Origin: Bacteroidota bacterium
Lineage (GTDB): Bacteria; Bacteroidota; Bacteroidia; Chitinophagales; Chitinophagaceae
Assembly (NCBI GenBank): GCA_018267795.1
Contig: JAFDXS010000095.1
Coordinates: 1-7,838, forward strand
Reading direction: 5' to 3'
DNA length: 7,838 nt
Shown here: one piece after another, positions 1-6,096 of the stretch
Position numbering within the stretch: position 1 is the first letter of the stretch
Layout: every line of letters starts with the position of its first letter
Notes under the pieces: model-generated
Database searches by the model: none
Told to the model about the DNA's origin: nothing
What the model saw: only the letters and a program-made list of their open reading frames with translations
Program-made: the position numbers and the translations under genes

Positions 1-951
1 GTAACAACCGGTAATGCCTATCATAGCTGCATTATCCGTGCAGTACTCAAATTTTGGTATATATACCTGCCAGCCATTCTTTTCTCCTGCTTCTATGAGG
101 GCTTGCCTCAGTCCGCTGTTGGCAGATACACCACCTGCTATACCTATATGTCTTATGTTTAGTTCAGCGGCTGCTTTCTGTAGTTTATTCATCAGCATCC
201 TGATAATAGTGTGCTGTACAGAAGCGCATATATCATTGATATTTTTTTCCGCAAAATCAGGATCTGTTTTACGCTCGTTTTGCAGAAAGTACAGCACCGC
301 AGTTTTTATACCGCTAAAGCTGAAATCATAACCTTTCATATCGGTTACCGGGAAGCTAAAGCGCTTTGCATCACCGAGCTTTGCATTTTTATCTACCATT
401 GGTCCGCCGGGGTAAGGCAGTCCCAGCATTTTTGCCACTTTGTCAAATGCTTCACCCGCTGCATCATCAACTGTTTCTCCCAGCACTTCCATATCCAGGT
501 AACTACGGCATAACACTACCTGCGTATGTCCGCCAGATACGGTAAGGCATAGAAAAGGAAATTCTGGTTTGGGCTCTTCTATAAAATGCGCCAGCACATG
601 TGCCTGCATATGGTGCACTGCTATCAGCGGCACATTCAGTGCCTGCGCATAGGCCTTGGCAAAGCTTGCACCAACCAGCAACGAGCCTATAAGGCCGGGG
701 GCCTGTGTAAATGCTACGGCCTGTATATCCTGCTTATCAATTCCTGCCTGCTTCAGCGCTACATCTACTACAGGTACTATATTCTGCATATGTGCTCGTG
801 AAGCCAGCTCTGGTACTACCCCACCATATAGCTCATGTACCTTTTGGGTAGCTATCAGGTTACTGAGCACTACGCCATTGCGTACTATTGCCGCGCTGGT
901 TTCATCGCATGACGACTCAATGGCTAATATATTTACATTCTGCGCATTCAT
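1..951 (-). CDS. tsaD: TsaD, tRNA N6-adenosine threonylcarbamoyltransferase (C-terminus cut by window edge)
   Basis: This cytoplasmic enzyme transfers the threonylcarbamoyl group from threonylcarbamoyl-AMP to A37 of ANN-decoding tRNAs, making t6A; in bacteria it works with TsaB and TsaE, and TsaC makes the donor. The frame reads 317 codons from the ATG at 951 to base 1 without a stop. Visible motifs are IESSCDETSAA (residues 11-21), VVPELASRAH (46-55), the metal-binding HxxxH (H114 and H118 within HHMQAH), SGGHT (139-143), FSFSGIKT (210-217), AGGVSAN (272-278) and YCTDNAAM (303-310), where D306 should be the third metal ligand. Family proteins are usually about 335-345 residues, so roughly the last 20 are missing. 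The start is chosen because the ASKHA-fold strand ILAIESS begins just after it. No Shine-Dalgarno and no exact TAnnTTTG box lies upstream; only one-mismatch copies occur at 960-995. The identification is secure. Confidence 0.96.
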   Translation of the reverse strand, partial: MNAQNVNILAIESSCDETSAAIVRNGVVLSNLIATQKVHELYGGVVPELASRAHMQNIVPVVDVALKQAGIDKQDIQAVAFTQAPGLIGSLLVGASFAKAYAQALNVPLIAVHHMQAHVLAHFIEEPKPEFPFLCLTVSGGHTQVVLCRSYLDMEVLGETVDDAAGEAFDKVAKMLGLPYPGGPMVDKNAKLGDAKRFSFPVTDMKGYDFSFSGIKTAVLYFLQNERKTDPDFAEKNINDICASVQHTIIRMLMNKLQKAAAELNIRHIGIAGGVSANSGLRQALIEAGEKNGWQVYIPKFEYCTDNAAMIGITGCY

Positions 952-1047
952 TGTGATTGCAAAAATCCGATTTCATAGCCCAAAAATCAAAAATGATTTA
1001 TTTCATTAAATTTCTTTCACATAACTATGATTGCAGTTATTCATTTT

Positions 1048-1055
1048 TACTTTTG
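1048..1055 (+). promoter_or_regulatory. -7-like promoter box for the lipoprotein gene
   Basis: TACTTTTG matches the Bacteroidota primary-sigma -7 consensus TAnnTTTG exactly. It lies 18 bases before the start codon at 1074, so transcription would begin near 1062 with a leader of about a dozen bases. I see no good -33 TTTG at the usual spacing; the nearest TTG (1031-1033) is only 14 bases upstream. Confidence 0.45.
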
Positions 1056-1073
1056 TAGCGTTCAATCTCTCGT

Positions 1074-1961
1074 ATGAAAATATCTTCATTGCTTTTAGGC
1101 ATCTGCGCTTTGTCGTTTTCTTACACTTTACAAAGCTGTAATAGTAACAGCGGTAATGCCGGCAATGGACCAGTGGAGTTAAAACTCAATTTCAAACCAG
1201 GGGCAAAATACAAGTATGTAAAGGAGAGTAAAGAGTCTATAGAACCGCAAATAAAAGGAGCTTCTATTGCTATCACCCAAAATATGACCACTGAGGCCAT
1301 ATACCAGGTAACGCCAAGTGGTAAAGACAAAAACATTGTATTCTCTTACGAGCGTATAGCATTGAAATCAGGGAACAGTATGATGTCGGTAGAGTTCGAT
1401 TCAAAGGATACTGCGAAACAATCTCAAAAAATGTTTCAAAGCATTACTGATGTACTGCACAAACCATACAATGCCACAATCACTGCAGATGGTAATATTG
1501 TCAGCATAAAAAAGCCTACCAGTTTAGATACATCTAATGCTACAGCCAGTGAATTAAACCAATTTAGCGATACAGCATTGCATAACATGCTGCAACAATT
1601 ATTCAATGTTTACCCGGGCAAATCTGTAAAAGTTGGCGATACCTGGACCACTAAGGGTGAAAGTGCTATAAGCTTCCTGAATGCCTCTGCTGATAATACC
1701 TTTAAGTTAGTTTCTATAAGTAATGGGATAGCGCATATCGAGGTCAATTCTAATCTTATAAGCTCACCCGAGGATAACCCTGAAATAAAGGGGCTGAACA
1801 TGCGCGGCACACAAACTGGCATGCTGGATATGGAGATAAATACAGGCCTTATAGTGGATTATAAACTGAGCCGCCACATGGATGGGACCATGGATATGAT
1901 GGGCATATCTGCACCCACTACAATCACATCTGATGTGCATATATATGGCAGGGAGCAATAA
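1074..1961 (+). CDS. Lipoprotein of unknown function, DUF6263-like
   Basis: A 295-residue predicted lipoprotein. Residues 1-21 form a lysine-plus-hydrophobic signal peptide ending in the lipobox LQSC, with C22 as the lipidated cysteine. The following NSNSG linker lacks the acidic residues that often mark surface export in Bacteroidota, so the protein may face the periplasm (inference). The mature part starts with VELKLNFKPGAKYKY (34-48) and later has YPGKSVKVGDTWT, then a glycine- and methionine-rich segment with NTGLIVDYKLSRHMDG. The motif pair PVELKLN..PG..Y and VKVGDTW with a late TGL resembles DUF6263 proteins, which have no assigned function; this family call is from memory of the pattern. 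No catalytic motif is evident. It stands alone between divergent tsaD and convergent scpA, so context gives no function. Confidence 0.85.
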   Translation: MKISSLLLGICALSFSYTLQSCNSNSGNAGNGPVELKLNFKPGAKYKYVKESKESIEPQIKGASIAITQNMTTEAIYQVTPSGKDKNIVFSYERIALKSGNSMMSVEFDSKDTAKQSQKMFQSITDVLHKPYNATITADGNIVSIKKPTSLDTSNATASELNQFSDTALHNMLQQLFNVYPGKSVKVGDTWTTKGESAISFLNASADNTFKLVSISNGIAHIEVNSNLISSPEDNPEIKGLNMRGTQTGMLDMEINTGLIVDYKLSRHMDGTMDMMGISAPTTITSDVHIYGREQ

Positions 1962-1977
1962 GGCAGGTATATAAACT

Positions 1978-2025
1978 AAAAAGCCCCCGCAAACCTCTGT
2001 CCGACAGTGTCTTGGGGAATCTTTT
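1978..2025. terminator. Possible bidirectional terminator between convergent genes
   Basis: An A-tract plus CCCC (about 1978-1987) faces GGGG and then CTTTT (2014-2025), giving an imperfect stem with a small bulge and a large loop that itself contains CTGTC-C-GACAG (1997-2007). Read on the minus strand, GGGGG-C is followed by TTTTT, which suits the 3' end of scpA; on the plus strand CTTTT follows GGGG with a three-base bulge. It lies between the stop of the lipoprotein gene and that of scpA. The stem is degenerate, so the call is tentative. Confidence 0.38.
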
Positions 2026-2026
2026 C

Positions 2027-2044
2027 GTGTAGGCTAACCTACAC
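2027..2044. repeat. Perfect 7-bp inverted repeat (hairpin) just past the scpA stop
   Basis: GTGTAGG and CCTACAC form a perfect 7-bp stem around a CTAA loop, 18 bases from the scpA stop. Neither side carries a proper T-tract (TTATAGTA on the plus side, CGAAAAG on the minus side), so it may be an RNA 3'-end stabiliser or part of the neighbouring terminator rather than an independent one. Confidence 0.5.
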
Positions 2045-2061
2045 TTATAGTATATCAATTA

Positions 2062-2880
2062 CTATGCCAGCTCAGTATTATCTGACACCTCATCTGCTGA
2101 TAAAGGTTTGTTAATATCCGGCGTTCCTTCTTCTTCCCTGTTATCGTTCCATTCTATTATGAAGTTGTTCCTTCCGGTCCCTATCAGTATACTTAGATAC
2201 TTCTGTTGTATCAGTTCCAGCATACCCAGGAAGTTGAATATAGCATGTATCCTGTTTTCACATTGCATAAAGATGGCTTCAAACGCCACGCGCCTTTCTT
2301 TTTGCACATAGTCCAGCAGGTAAGCTCGTTGCCCTTCCATAGTATAGTTATACTTTACTACTACGTGCTGCGGCTTAGTTATGCGATACTTGAATTTATT
2401 CATCACGCGCTCATAGGCCTGCATCAGCTTATACATCGTCACCGTCTGTATTTCTGTGCCTTCAGAGTATTCTTCGCCCAGTATTTCCAGCTCTTTACGT
2501 ATGTTCCCTCTCTTTTGCTGCAGCAACCTTTCAGCTTCCATCATCACCATTTCTTCAGAGGCTTCTTTAAAGCGTTTGTATTCCAGTATCTTATCCACCA
2601 GTTCTTGCCTAGGATCCACTTCATTGCCCTGGGCATCCACTTCCCTGCGCGGCAATAGCATTTTGGCCTTAATACGCATCAGGGTAGAGATGAATAATAT
2701 AAACTCACTCGCCAACTCTATATTCAGCGACTCCAGTGTATGTATATAGTCAAGGAATTCTTTGGTAATGGTATGTATCGGTATGTTGTATATATCCAGC
2801 TCATCCCTTTCTATAAAGAACAGGAGCAGGTCGAAAGGACCTTCAAACTGAGGTAATTTTATCTGGTACGATGATGACAT
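2062..2880 (-). CDS. scpA: ScpA, segregation and condensation protein A (kleisin)
   Basis: This kleisin subunit bridges the Smc heads and, with ScpB, forms the bacterial condensin that compacts and segregates the nucleoid. The 272 residues match the family in length and layout. The N-terminal Smc-neck-binding part begins with YQIKLPQFEGPFDLLLFFIERDELDIYNI (about 5-33), including the hallmark FEGPFDLLL. Residues 57-78 (ASEFILFISTLMRIKAKMLLP) are the conserved helix. The charged middle (about 85-140) is the ScpB-binding and linker region. The C-terminal winged helix is VAFEAIFMQCENRIHAIFNFLGMLELIQQKYLSI (198-231). An acidic, low-complexity tail of some 30 residues (243-272) follows. The ATG at 2880 starts five residues before the conserved motif. 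scpB is not in the window. No Shine-Dalgarno is present. Confidence 0.96.
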   Translation of the reverse strand: MSSSYQIKLPQFEGPFDLLLFFIERDELDIYNIPIHTITKEFLDYIHTLESLNIELASEFILFISTLMRIKAKMLLPRREVDAQGNEVDPRQELVDKILEYKRFKEASEEMVMMEAERLLQQKRGNIRKELEILGEEYSEGTEIQTVTMYKLMQAYERVMNKFKYRITKPQHVVVKYNYTMEGQRAYLLDYVQKERRVAFEAIFMQCENRIHAIFNFLGMLELIQQKYLSILIGTGRNNFIIEWNDNREEEGTPDINKPLSADEVSDNTELA

Positions 2881-2887
2881 TCTGTTT

Positions 2888-2925
2888 GTAAAATAATAAT
2901 AAAATACCTGCTAATGCAGGTATTT
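2888..2925 (-). terminator. Rho-independent terminator of the gldB-DUF3078 unit
   Basis: AAATACCTGC (2902-2911) and GCAGGTATTT (2916-2925) are perfect 10-bp arms around a TAAT loop. On the minus strand the hairpin is followed by a U-rich run, TTATTATTATTTT-like, down to 2888. It lies 43 bases beyond the DUF3078 stop and 21 bases before the scpA start, so it should end the upstream transcript. It could alternatively act as a leader hairpin in the scpA mRNA. Confidence 0.75.
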
Positions 2926-2933
2926 CAAAGGTA
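2926..2933 (-). promoter_or_regulatory. -7-like promoter box for scpA
   Basis: Read on the minus strand this is TACCTTTG, an exact match to TAnnTTTG. It directly abuts the terminator hairpin, and the start point expected about seven bases downstream would fall in the first stem arm. The scpA start codon is 45 bases away. No clear -33 TTTG is seen. Confidence 0.42.
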
Positions 2934-2968
2934 AGTTTTTCATTTAACAGTTAAGGGCTTTGGCATAG

Positions 2969-3988
2969 CTAAAATTTATATTCAAGCCCCAGGGTAAATA
3001 CCTGTTTTATCTGTAGCCAGCCAAAGTTTTGTCCCGGTTCGGTCTTTTTTACTGTATTACCGCTTTGGTCCACGTATGTAGAAGAATATGGTATATCATT
3101 ATCATAAATGAATGTCGCTGCTACCGTAAAGCTTAGATATTTAGATACACGATATGAATATATATTGTCCCATAGCACATCTATATTACCGGGATTATCA
3201 TGTTTCACTACGTTGCCCAGGCTATCTTTTTTATCTTTTGCCAAATAGTTGGAATACAGGTCAAGCCTTGTTCTGAAAGACATATTTTTGTTGATACTTA
3301 TGCCGTACCTGCCAGAAAAGTATGCCCCCACTTCCATACGCGTAGTTTTGCCATAGTCTATACCAAATGCCCCTTCAGGCTTTTGCGAAGTATAATACTT
3401 ATCCGCAACGGTAAGGCGTGCAGCAACTGGGGATAAAAACAAGCTTACATCTGTACCTTTTCTATACTCCATACCCGCTGCCAACGTAAAATATCCCGGC
3501 GACATGAATTTGGAAGTAGGTAAATGCTGCCAGTTAGGTACTGTATAATCATAAGCTCGTGTAAACTGCGATTTGAAATTGAACAGACCTGTAAAGTAAA
3601 AATCAGTATGGTCATTTTTTAACCCATATTTAGACGTAAAGTCTATACGATCATCTGTTTTATGTGGAATAAATGCAGTTGAATATGCATAGTTCAGGCC
3701 ATAAGCAAGGTCCAGGTTATTAGTCCAGATATTGTTATGGTTCATGTATATCAGCGAGCCGCTAAACAGGCCGTTAAAAGTAAGAGAGGCTACTTCACCC
3801 CCGGCAGCCCAGTTGTGCAGGAAACCTTCATTTGCGCCAAAGTTTAATATGCCTGAGTATAGCCAGGCCACCGTATCCTTATTTTGCGTTTCCAGCGTTT
3901 TCTTTACATCATCTACCTTATTTATCTGCGCCATGACATTTATTGAAAGCAATAATGCCGCTGCTATTATATAAATGCTCTTTTTCAT
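2969..3988 (-). CDS. DUF3078 domain outer-membrane beta-barrel protein
   Basis: A 339-residue predicted outer-membrane protein. Residues 1-20 are a signal peptide (MKKSIYIIAA...NVMA) with cleavage before Q21. The rest is rich in alternating aromatic strands and ends in LGLEYKF, with the terminal phenylalanine typical of BAM substrates. Family-like signatures include FGANEGFLHNWAAGGE (50-65), FMSPGYFTLAAGMEYR (161-176), SLFLSPVAARLTVAD (182-196), FGIDYGKTTRMEVGAY (208-223) and FGWLQIKQVFTLGLEY (322-337), which match DUF3078 (function unknown). It follows gldB on the same strand after 48 bp that hold no TAnnTTTG box, and a strong terminator follows its stop, so it is probably the last gene of a gldB operon. 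A transport or envelope-maintenance role is possible, but nothing here proves a substrate. Confidence 0.9.
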   Translation of the reverse strand: MKKSIYIIAAALLLSINVMAQINKVDDVKKTLETQNKDTVAWLYSGILNFGANEGFLHNWAAGGEVASLTFNGLFSGSLIYMNHNNIWTNNLDLAYGLNYAYSTAFIPHKTDDRIDFTSKYGLKNDHTDFYFTGLFNFKSQFTRAYDYTVPNWQHLPTSKFMSPGYFTLAAGMEYRKGTDVSLFLSPVAARLTVADKYYTSQKPEGAFGIDYGKTTRMEVGAYFSGRYGISINKNMSFRTRLDLYSNYLAKDKKDSLGNVVKHDNPGNIDVLWDNIYSYRVSKYLSFTVAATFIYDNDIPYSSTYVDQSGNTVKKTEPGQNFGWLQIKQVFTLGLEYKF

Positions 3989-4006
3989 AAGCTCTGTTTT
4001 TTCAGT

Positions 4007-4027
4007 TGTTGTGTGAGTGTTGTGTGA
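4007..4027. repeat. Two-copy 11-bp-period direct repeat in the gldB-DUF3078 spacer
   Basis: TGTTGTGTGA occurs at 4007-4016 and again at 4018-4027, separated by one base. On the coding (minus) strand this makes a CA-rich, G-poor leader ending 18 bases before the DUF3078 start codon. Such a stretch would be unstructured RNA, which could help initiation in a gene without a Shine-Dalgarno. With only two copies it may also be chance. Confidence 0.55.
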
Positions 4028-4036
4028 TGGGTAACT

Positions 4037-5095
4037 TTATCTTGGTTTATATTTAGATTCCTGCAAAAATCTTAAAGGGTCTGTATTTTGGTTTAGCAAC
4101 ATAGGCAAGGTCGTTTGCGGATGCTCTTTCATATAAGCCTCCACCATCTGCAATCCCAGCCAGGAGCCTACATTACCCGGACTTTGCGGAGGCATACCTG
4201 TAGAGCTTGGCCCGTCCATCACATAGCGCAGTACACGTTCAAATTCCTTTTCATGAAACAAATTCGCTCTTACAAAAAAGTTATACACTTCTGCCTCATT
4301 GCTCTTGCACCACTCCAGTTGTTTTTCTGTGTAGCCAAGTCGTGTAGTATCGGCGGCATATGGCACTACCTTCTTTAGGAAGTATTGCTCTTTGCCTTTT
4401 TGTATCATCATATCCAGCAGTGTCCTGTCTTCTTTTACGAAAGGATGCATGTTTTCATATATCACCGTAAAAGCAGCTACAGGTATGTATGCCGGACGCA
4501 GGTGGGTATATGTATAATCAGGTAAACCAACAGATTTATAAAATGGATAGCTATCCCCCAAAAACATATCGAGACCAATACCCAGTGTAGTATCACCAAA
4601 TGTAAAAGCCCCCCAGTTATTCAGCCACGATATCATGTATATCACCTGTGGCACACGATAATTAGGGAAATAGTATTTCATGTATTGAAAGCCTTTGGTT
4701 AGCTCCTCATCAGTCTGTTTAGTATCCGGAAAATGCTTGTTCACACTATCCAGCAGCCCCTTATAATCTTTGTAAGTAAGGAAGGTTTTCAGGCCATGCT
4801 GTATGCCATTGCTGCTATCCACGTAATTACCTTTTATCTCAAAGCCCATCAATGTATCCAGGAAGAAGTTTAGAAAATCAGGATATTTCTGGTTCAGTTT
4901 CTGCAAGCCTGCTGCGAGTGCATTAGTATCAAGCGCAGCCAGGTCTCTGTCCAGGCGTTTTGTTTGCAGATTTACTTTTATGTCCGATACGTCGGGTTGC
5001 TTTTCTCCGCTACCGCAGGCAGTAAATGTGAGCATACATATAACAGCAGCATAGCAGATATACCTAAACCGGGTAAAAGACATGGACTTCAACAT
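4037..5095 (-). CDS. gldB: GldB-family gliding motility lipoprotein
   Basis: GldB is a membrane lipoprotein first found as essential for gliding in Flavobacterium johnsoniae; its biochemical activity is unknown, and homologues occur in many non-gliding Bacteroidota. This 352-residue protein has a signal peptide ending in the lipobox FTAC (C27 lipidated). Family-like blocks are YPDFLNFFLD (71-80), VPQVIYMISWLNNWGAF (148-164), LGIGLDMFLGDSYPFY (171-186), MIQKGKEQYFLKKVVP (230-245), LGYTEKQLEWCKSNE (253-267), GNVGSWLGLQMVEAYM (307-322) and the terminal SKYKPR. I see no HExxH zinc-protease motif. The ATG at 5095 is used; an in-frame ATG at 5083 (MSFTRFRY) would also leave a signal peptide. It is divergent from the PorT-like gene and leads into DUF3078. 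gldC, the usual partner in F. johnsoniae, is not present next to it. Confidence 0.9.
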   Translation of the reverse strand: MLKSMSFTRFRYICYAAVICMLTFTACGSGEKQPDVSDIKVNLQTKRLDRDLAALDTNALAAGLQKLNQKYPDFLNFFLDTLMGFEIKGNYVDSSNGIQHGLKTFLTYKDYKGLLDSVNKHFPDTKQTDEELTKGFQYMKYYFPNYRVPQVIYMISWLNNWGAFTFGDTTLGIGLDMFLGDSYPFYKSVGLPDYTYTHLRPAYIPVAAFTVIYENMHPFVKEDRTLLDMMIQKGKEQYFLKKVVPYAADTTRLGYTEKQLEWCKSNEAEVYNFFVRANLFHEKEFERVLRYVMDGPSSTGMPPQSPGNVGSWLGLQMVEAYMKEHPQTTLPMLLNQNTDPLRFLQESKYKPR

Positions 5096-5118
5096 TATGT
5101 TTCTCTTTATTTTGTTGG

Positions 5119-5126
5119 CAAAAATA
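5119..5126 (-). promoter_or_regulatory. -7-like promoter box for gldB
   Basis: On the minus strand this reads TATTTTTG, an exact TAnnTTTG, 23 bases before the gldB start codon. A TTTG lies upstream (5142-5145, minus) but the 15-base gap is shorter than usual. It would drive gldB and, by read-through, the DUF3078 gene. Confidence 0.42.
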
Positions 5127-5188
5127 GGATGCAGATGCCATCAAATACGTAACATTGCAAATAGATTTTTGATTTAAAGCTATCTTAT

Positions 5189-6013
5189 ATGAAAAAAATA
5201 TTTCTTCCGGTACTATTTGCAGCGCTTACAGCAACAAGTGTATCGGCCCAGAAATACGAATATGTAGATGTACCCAACACACCTGAAGCGGCTGCGCACA
5301 ATAAAGGCAGCCTTGACTTAAACCATGTGCGCTTCGGTGCTTATTTCGCCCCTACCATTACCTGGATGCACCCTACAGCCTCTACCAGTGACGATGGCCG
5401 TTATCACGTCACCAGCAAAGGGAGCAAAGTCGGTTATTGCTGGGGCCTTGTTGCCGAGTACTATTTCGCACCCAATTATGGCATATCTACAGGCTTTAAT
5501 ATAGACCAGGAAGGTGGTAAAATTGTTACCGGCTATACTGCCGCTGTTGATCCCAGCCGGCCAAACACCGTACTCAACACCAGTTTTGATTACAGGCTAC
5601 AATTCCTAGAAATCCCATTTGCACTAAAACTCCGTTCTGATGAATTAGGTAAAAACGGCATCAGGGTATTTGGTCAAATAGGGCTTACAGCTGCTATAAA
5701 TATCAGTAAAAAGGCAAGCTATAGTGTAGATTATACCGACCAGACGGGCAATGAAAGAAATGTCTCTGCCGACAACCAGATACTTAAAGGTGCGCTATCA
5801 GTGCCGCCTATCTTGCTACAACTGAATGTAGGTGCGGGTATCGAGTATCCCATTACTGAGAAAATGTATTTCTATACCGGCTTGTTTTTCAACAATGGCT
5901 TCCTGCCGGATGCCACCAATCCTGAAAATTATACGCTTGGCTATAAAGGCAGTTTCACAGATGCGAACACCCGTTTAAACAATTTTGCGCTTCGTGTAGG
6001 ATTATTCTTTTAA
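5189..6013 (+). CDS. PorT-family outer-membrane beta-barrel protein
   Basis: A 274-residue predicted small outer-membrane barrel of the OMP_b-brl_2 / PorT-like type. The signal peptide is MKKIFLPVLFAALTATSVSA, with cleavage before Q21. A short polar segment (22-46) precedes the barrel, which starts near VRFGAYFAPTITW (47-59). The diagnostic strand pair is YRLQFLEIPFALKLRS (135-150) followed by GIRVFGQIGLTAAINI (157-172). The protein ends in FALRVGLFF, with a terminal phenylalanine typical of BAM-assembled barrels. The superfamily is large and mostly uncharacterised; the true PorT of type IX secretion is one member, but I cannot assign this copy to it. It diverges from gldB across 93 bp and a strong terminator follows its stop, so it is probably monocistronic. 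Upstream I find only one-mismatch promoter boxes (5150-5157 and 5164-5171). Confidence 0.88.
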   Translation: MKKIFLPVLFAALTATSVSAQKYEYVDVPNTPEAAAHNKGSLDLNHVRFGAYFAPTITWMHPTASTSDDGRYHVTSKGSKVGYCWGLVAEYYFAPNYGISTGFNIDQEGGKIVTGYTAAVDPSRPNTVLNTSFDYRLQFLEIPFALKLRSDELGKNGIRVFGQIGLTAAINISKKASYSVDYTDQTGNERNVSADNQILKGALSVPPILLQLNVGAGIEYPITEKMYFYTGLFFNNGFLPDATNPENYTLGYKGSFTDANTRLNNFALRVGLFF

Positions 6014-6041
6014 TTTACAGCATCATTTAACCAAAACTATG

Positions 6042-6076
6042 GCCCATGCAATAACTTTGCATGGGCTTAATTTTTA
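6042..6076 (+). terminator. Rho-independent terminator of the PorT-like gene
   Basis: GCCCATGCAA (6042-6051) and TTGCATGGGC (6057-6066) are perfect 10-bp arms around a TAACT loop, followed by TTAATTTTTA. This is a textbook intrinsic terminator 28 bases after the PorT-like stop. It also shows that the in-frame ATG at 6061, which sits in the second arm, is not the nadE start. Confidence 0.88.
6052..6059 (+). promoter_or_regulatory. -7-like promoter box for nadE, embedded in the terminator
   Basis: TAACTTTG is an exact TAnnTTTG and covers the loop and start of the 3' arm of the terminator hairpin. A start point near 6066 would leave a leader of about 30 bases to the ATG at 6097. A weak -33 candidate, TTTA at 6026-6029, is 22 bases upstream. 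Part of the match is forced by the hairpin arm, so chance overlap is possible. Confidence 0.4.
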
Positions 6077-6096
6077 TATCCATTACCTCTTTCGAC

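Noticed and set aside
281..285. HEKEF in GldB (protein residues 281-285) as a possible HExxH zinc site
   Set aside because: The fifth residue is Phe, not His, and it is outside the conserved blocks, so it is not a metalloprotease motif.
14..801. Several plus-strand open frames of about 70-105 codons
   Set aside because: They lie antisense to tsaD, which has an unbroken 317-codon frame with all family motifs; their translations show no recognisable domain.
960..995. CAAAAATC/CAAAAATG copies upstream of tsaD as promoter boxes
   Set aside because: On the minus strand they read GATTTTTG or CATTTTTG, each one mismatch from TAnnTTTG, in a very AT-rich stretch; the nearest would leave almost no leader.
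2206..2658. A 150-codon plus-strand open frame rich in His, Phe and Leu
   Set aside because: It is fully antisense to scpA; its composition is the complement of the acidic and lysine-rich coding strand and it has no family motif.
5189..6013. Assignment of the barrel gene as the type IX secretion component PorT
   Set aside because: Only the general barrel signature is visible; no other secretion gene is nearby, and the superfamily has many unrelated paralogues.
6061..6096. N-terminal extension of nadE
   Set aside because: It begins inside a perfect terminator stem and the added residues lack family similarity; the gene is annotated from 6097.
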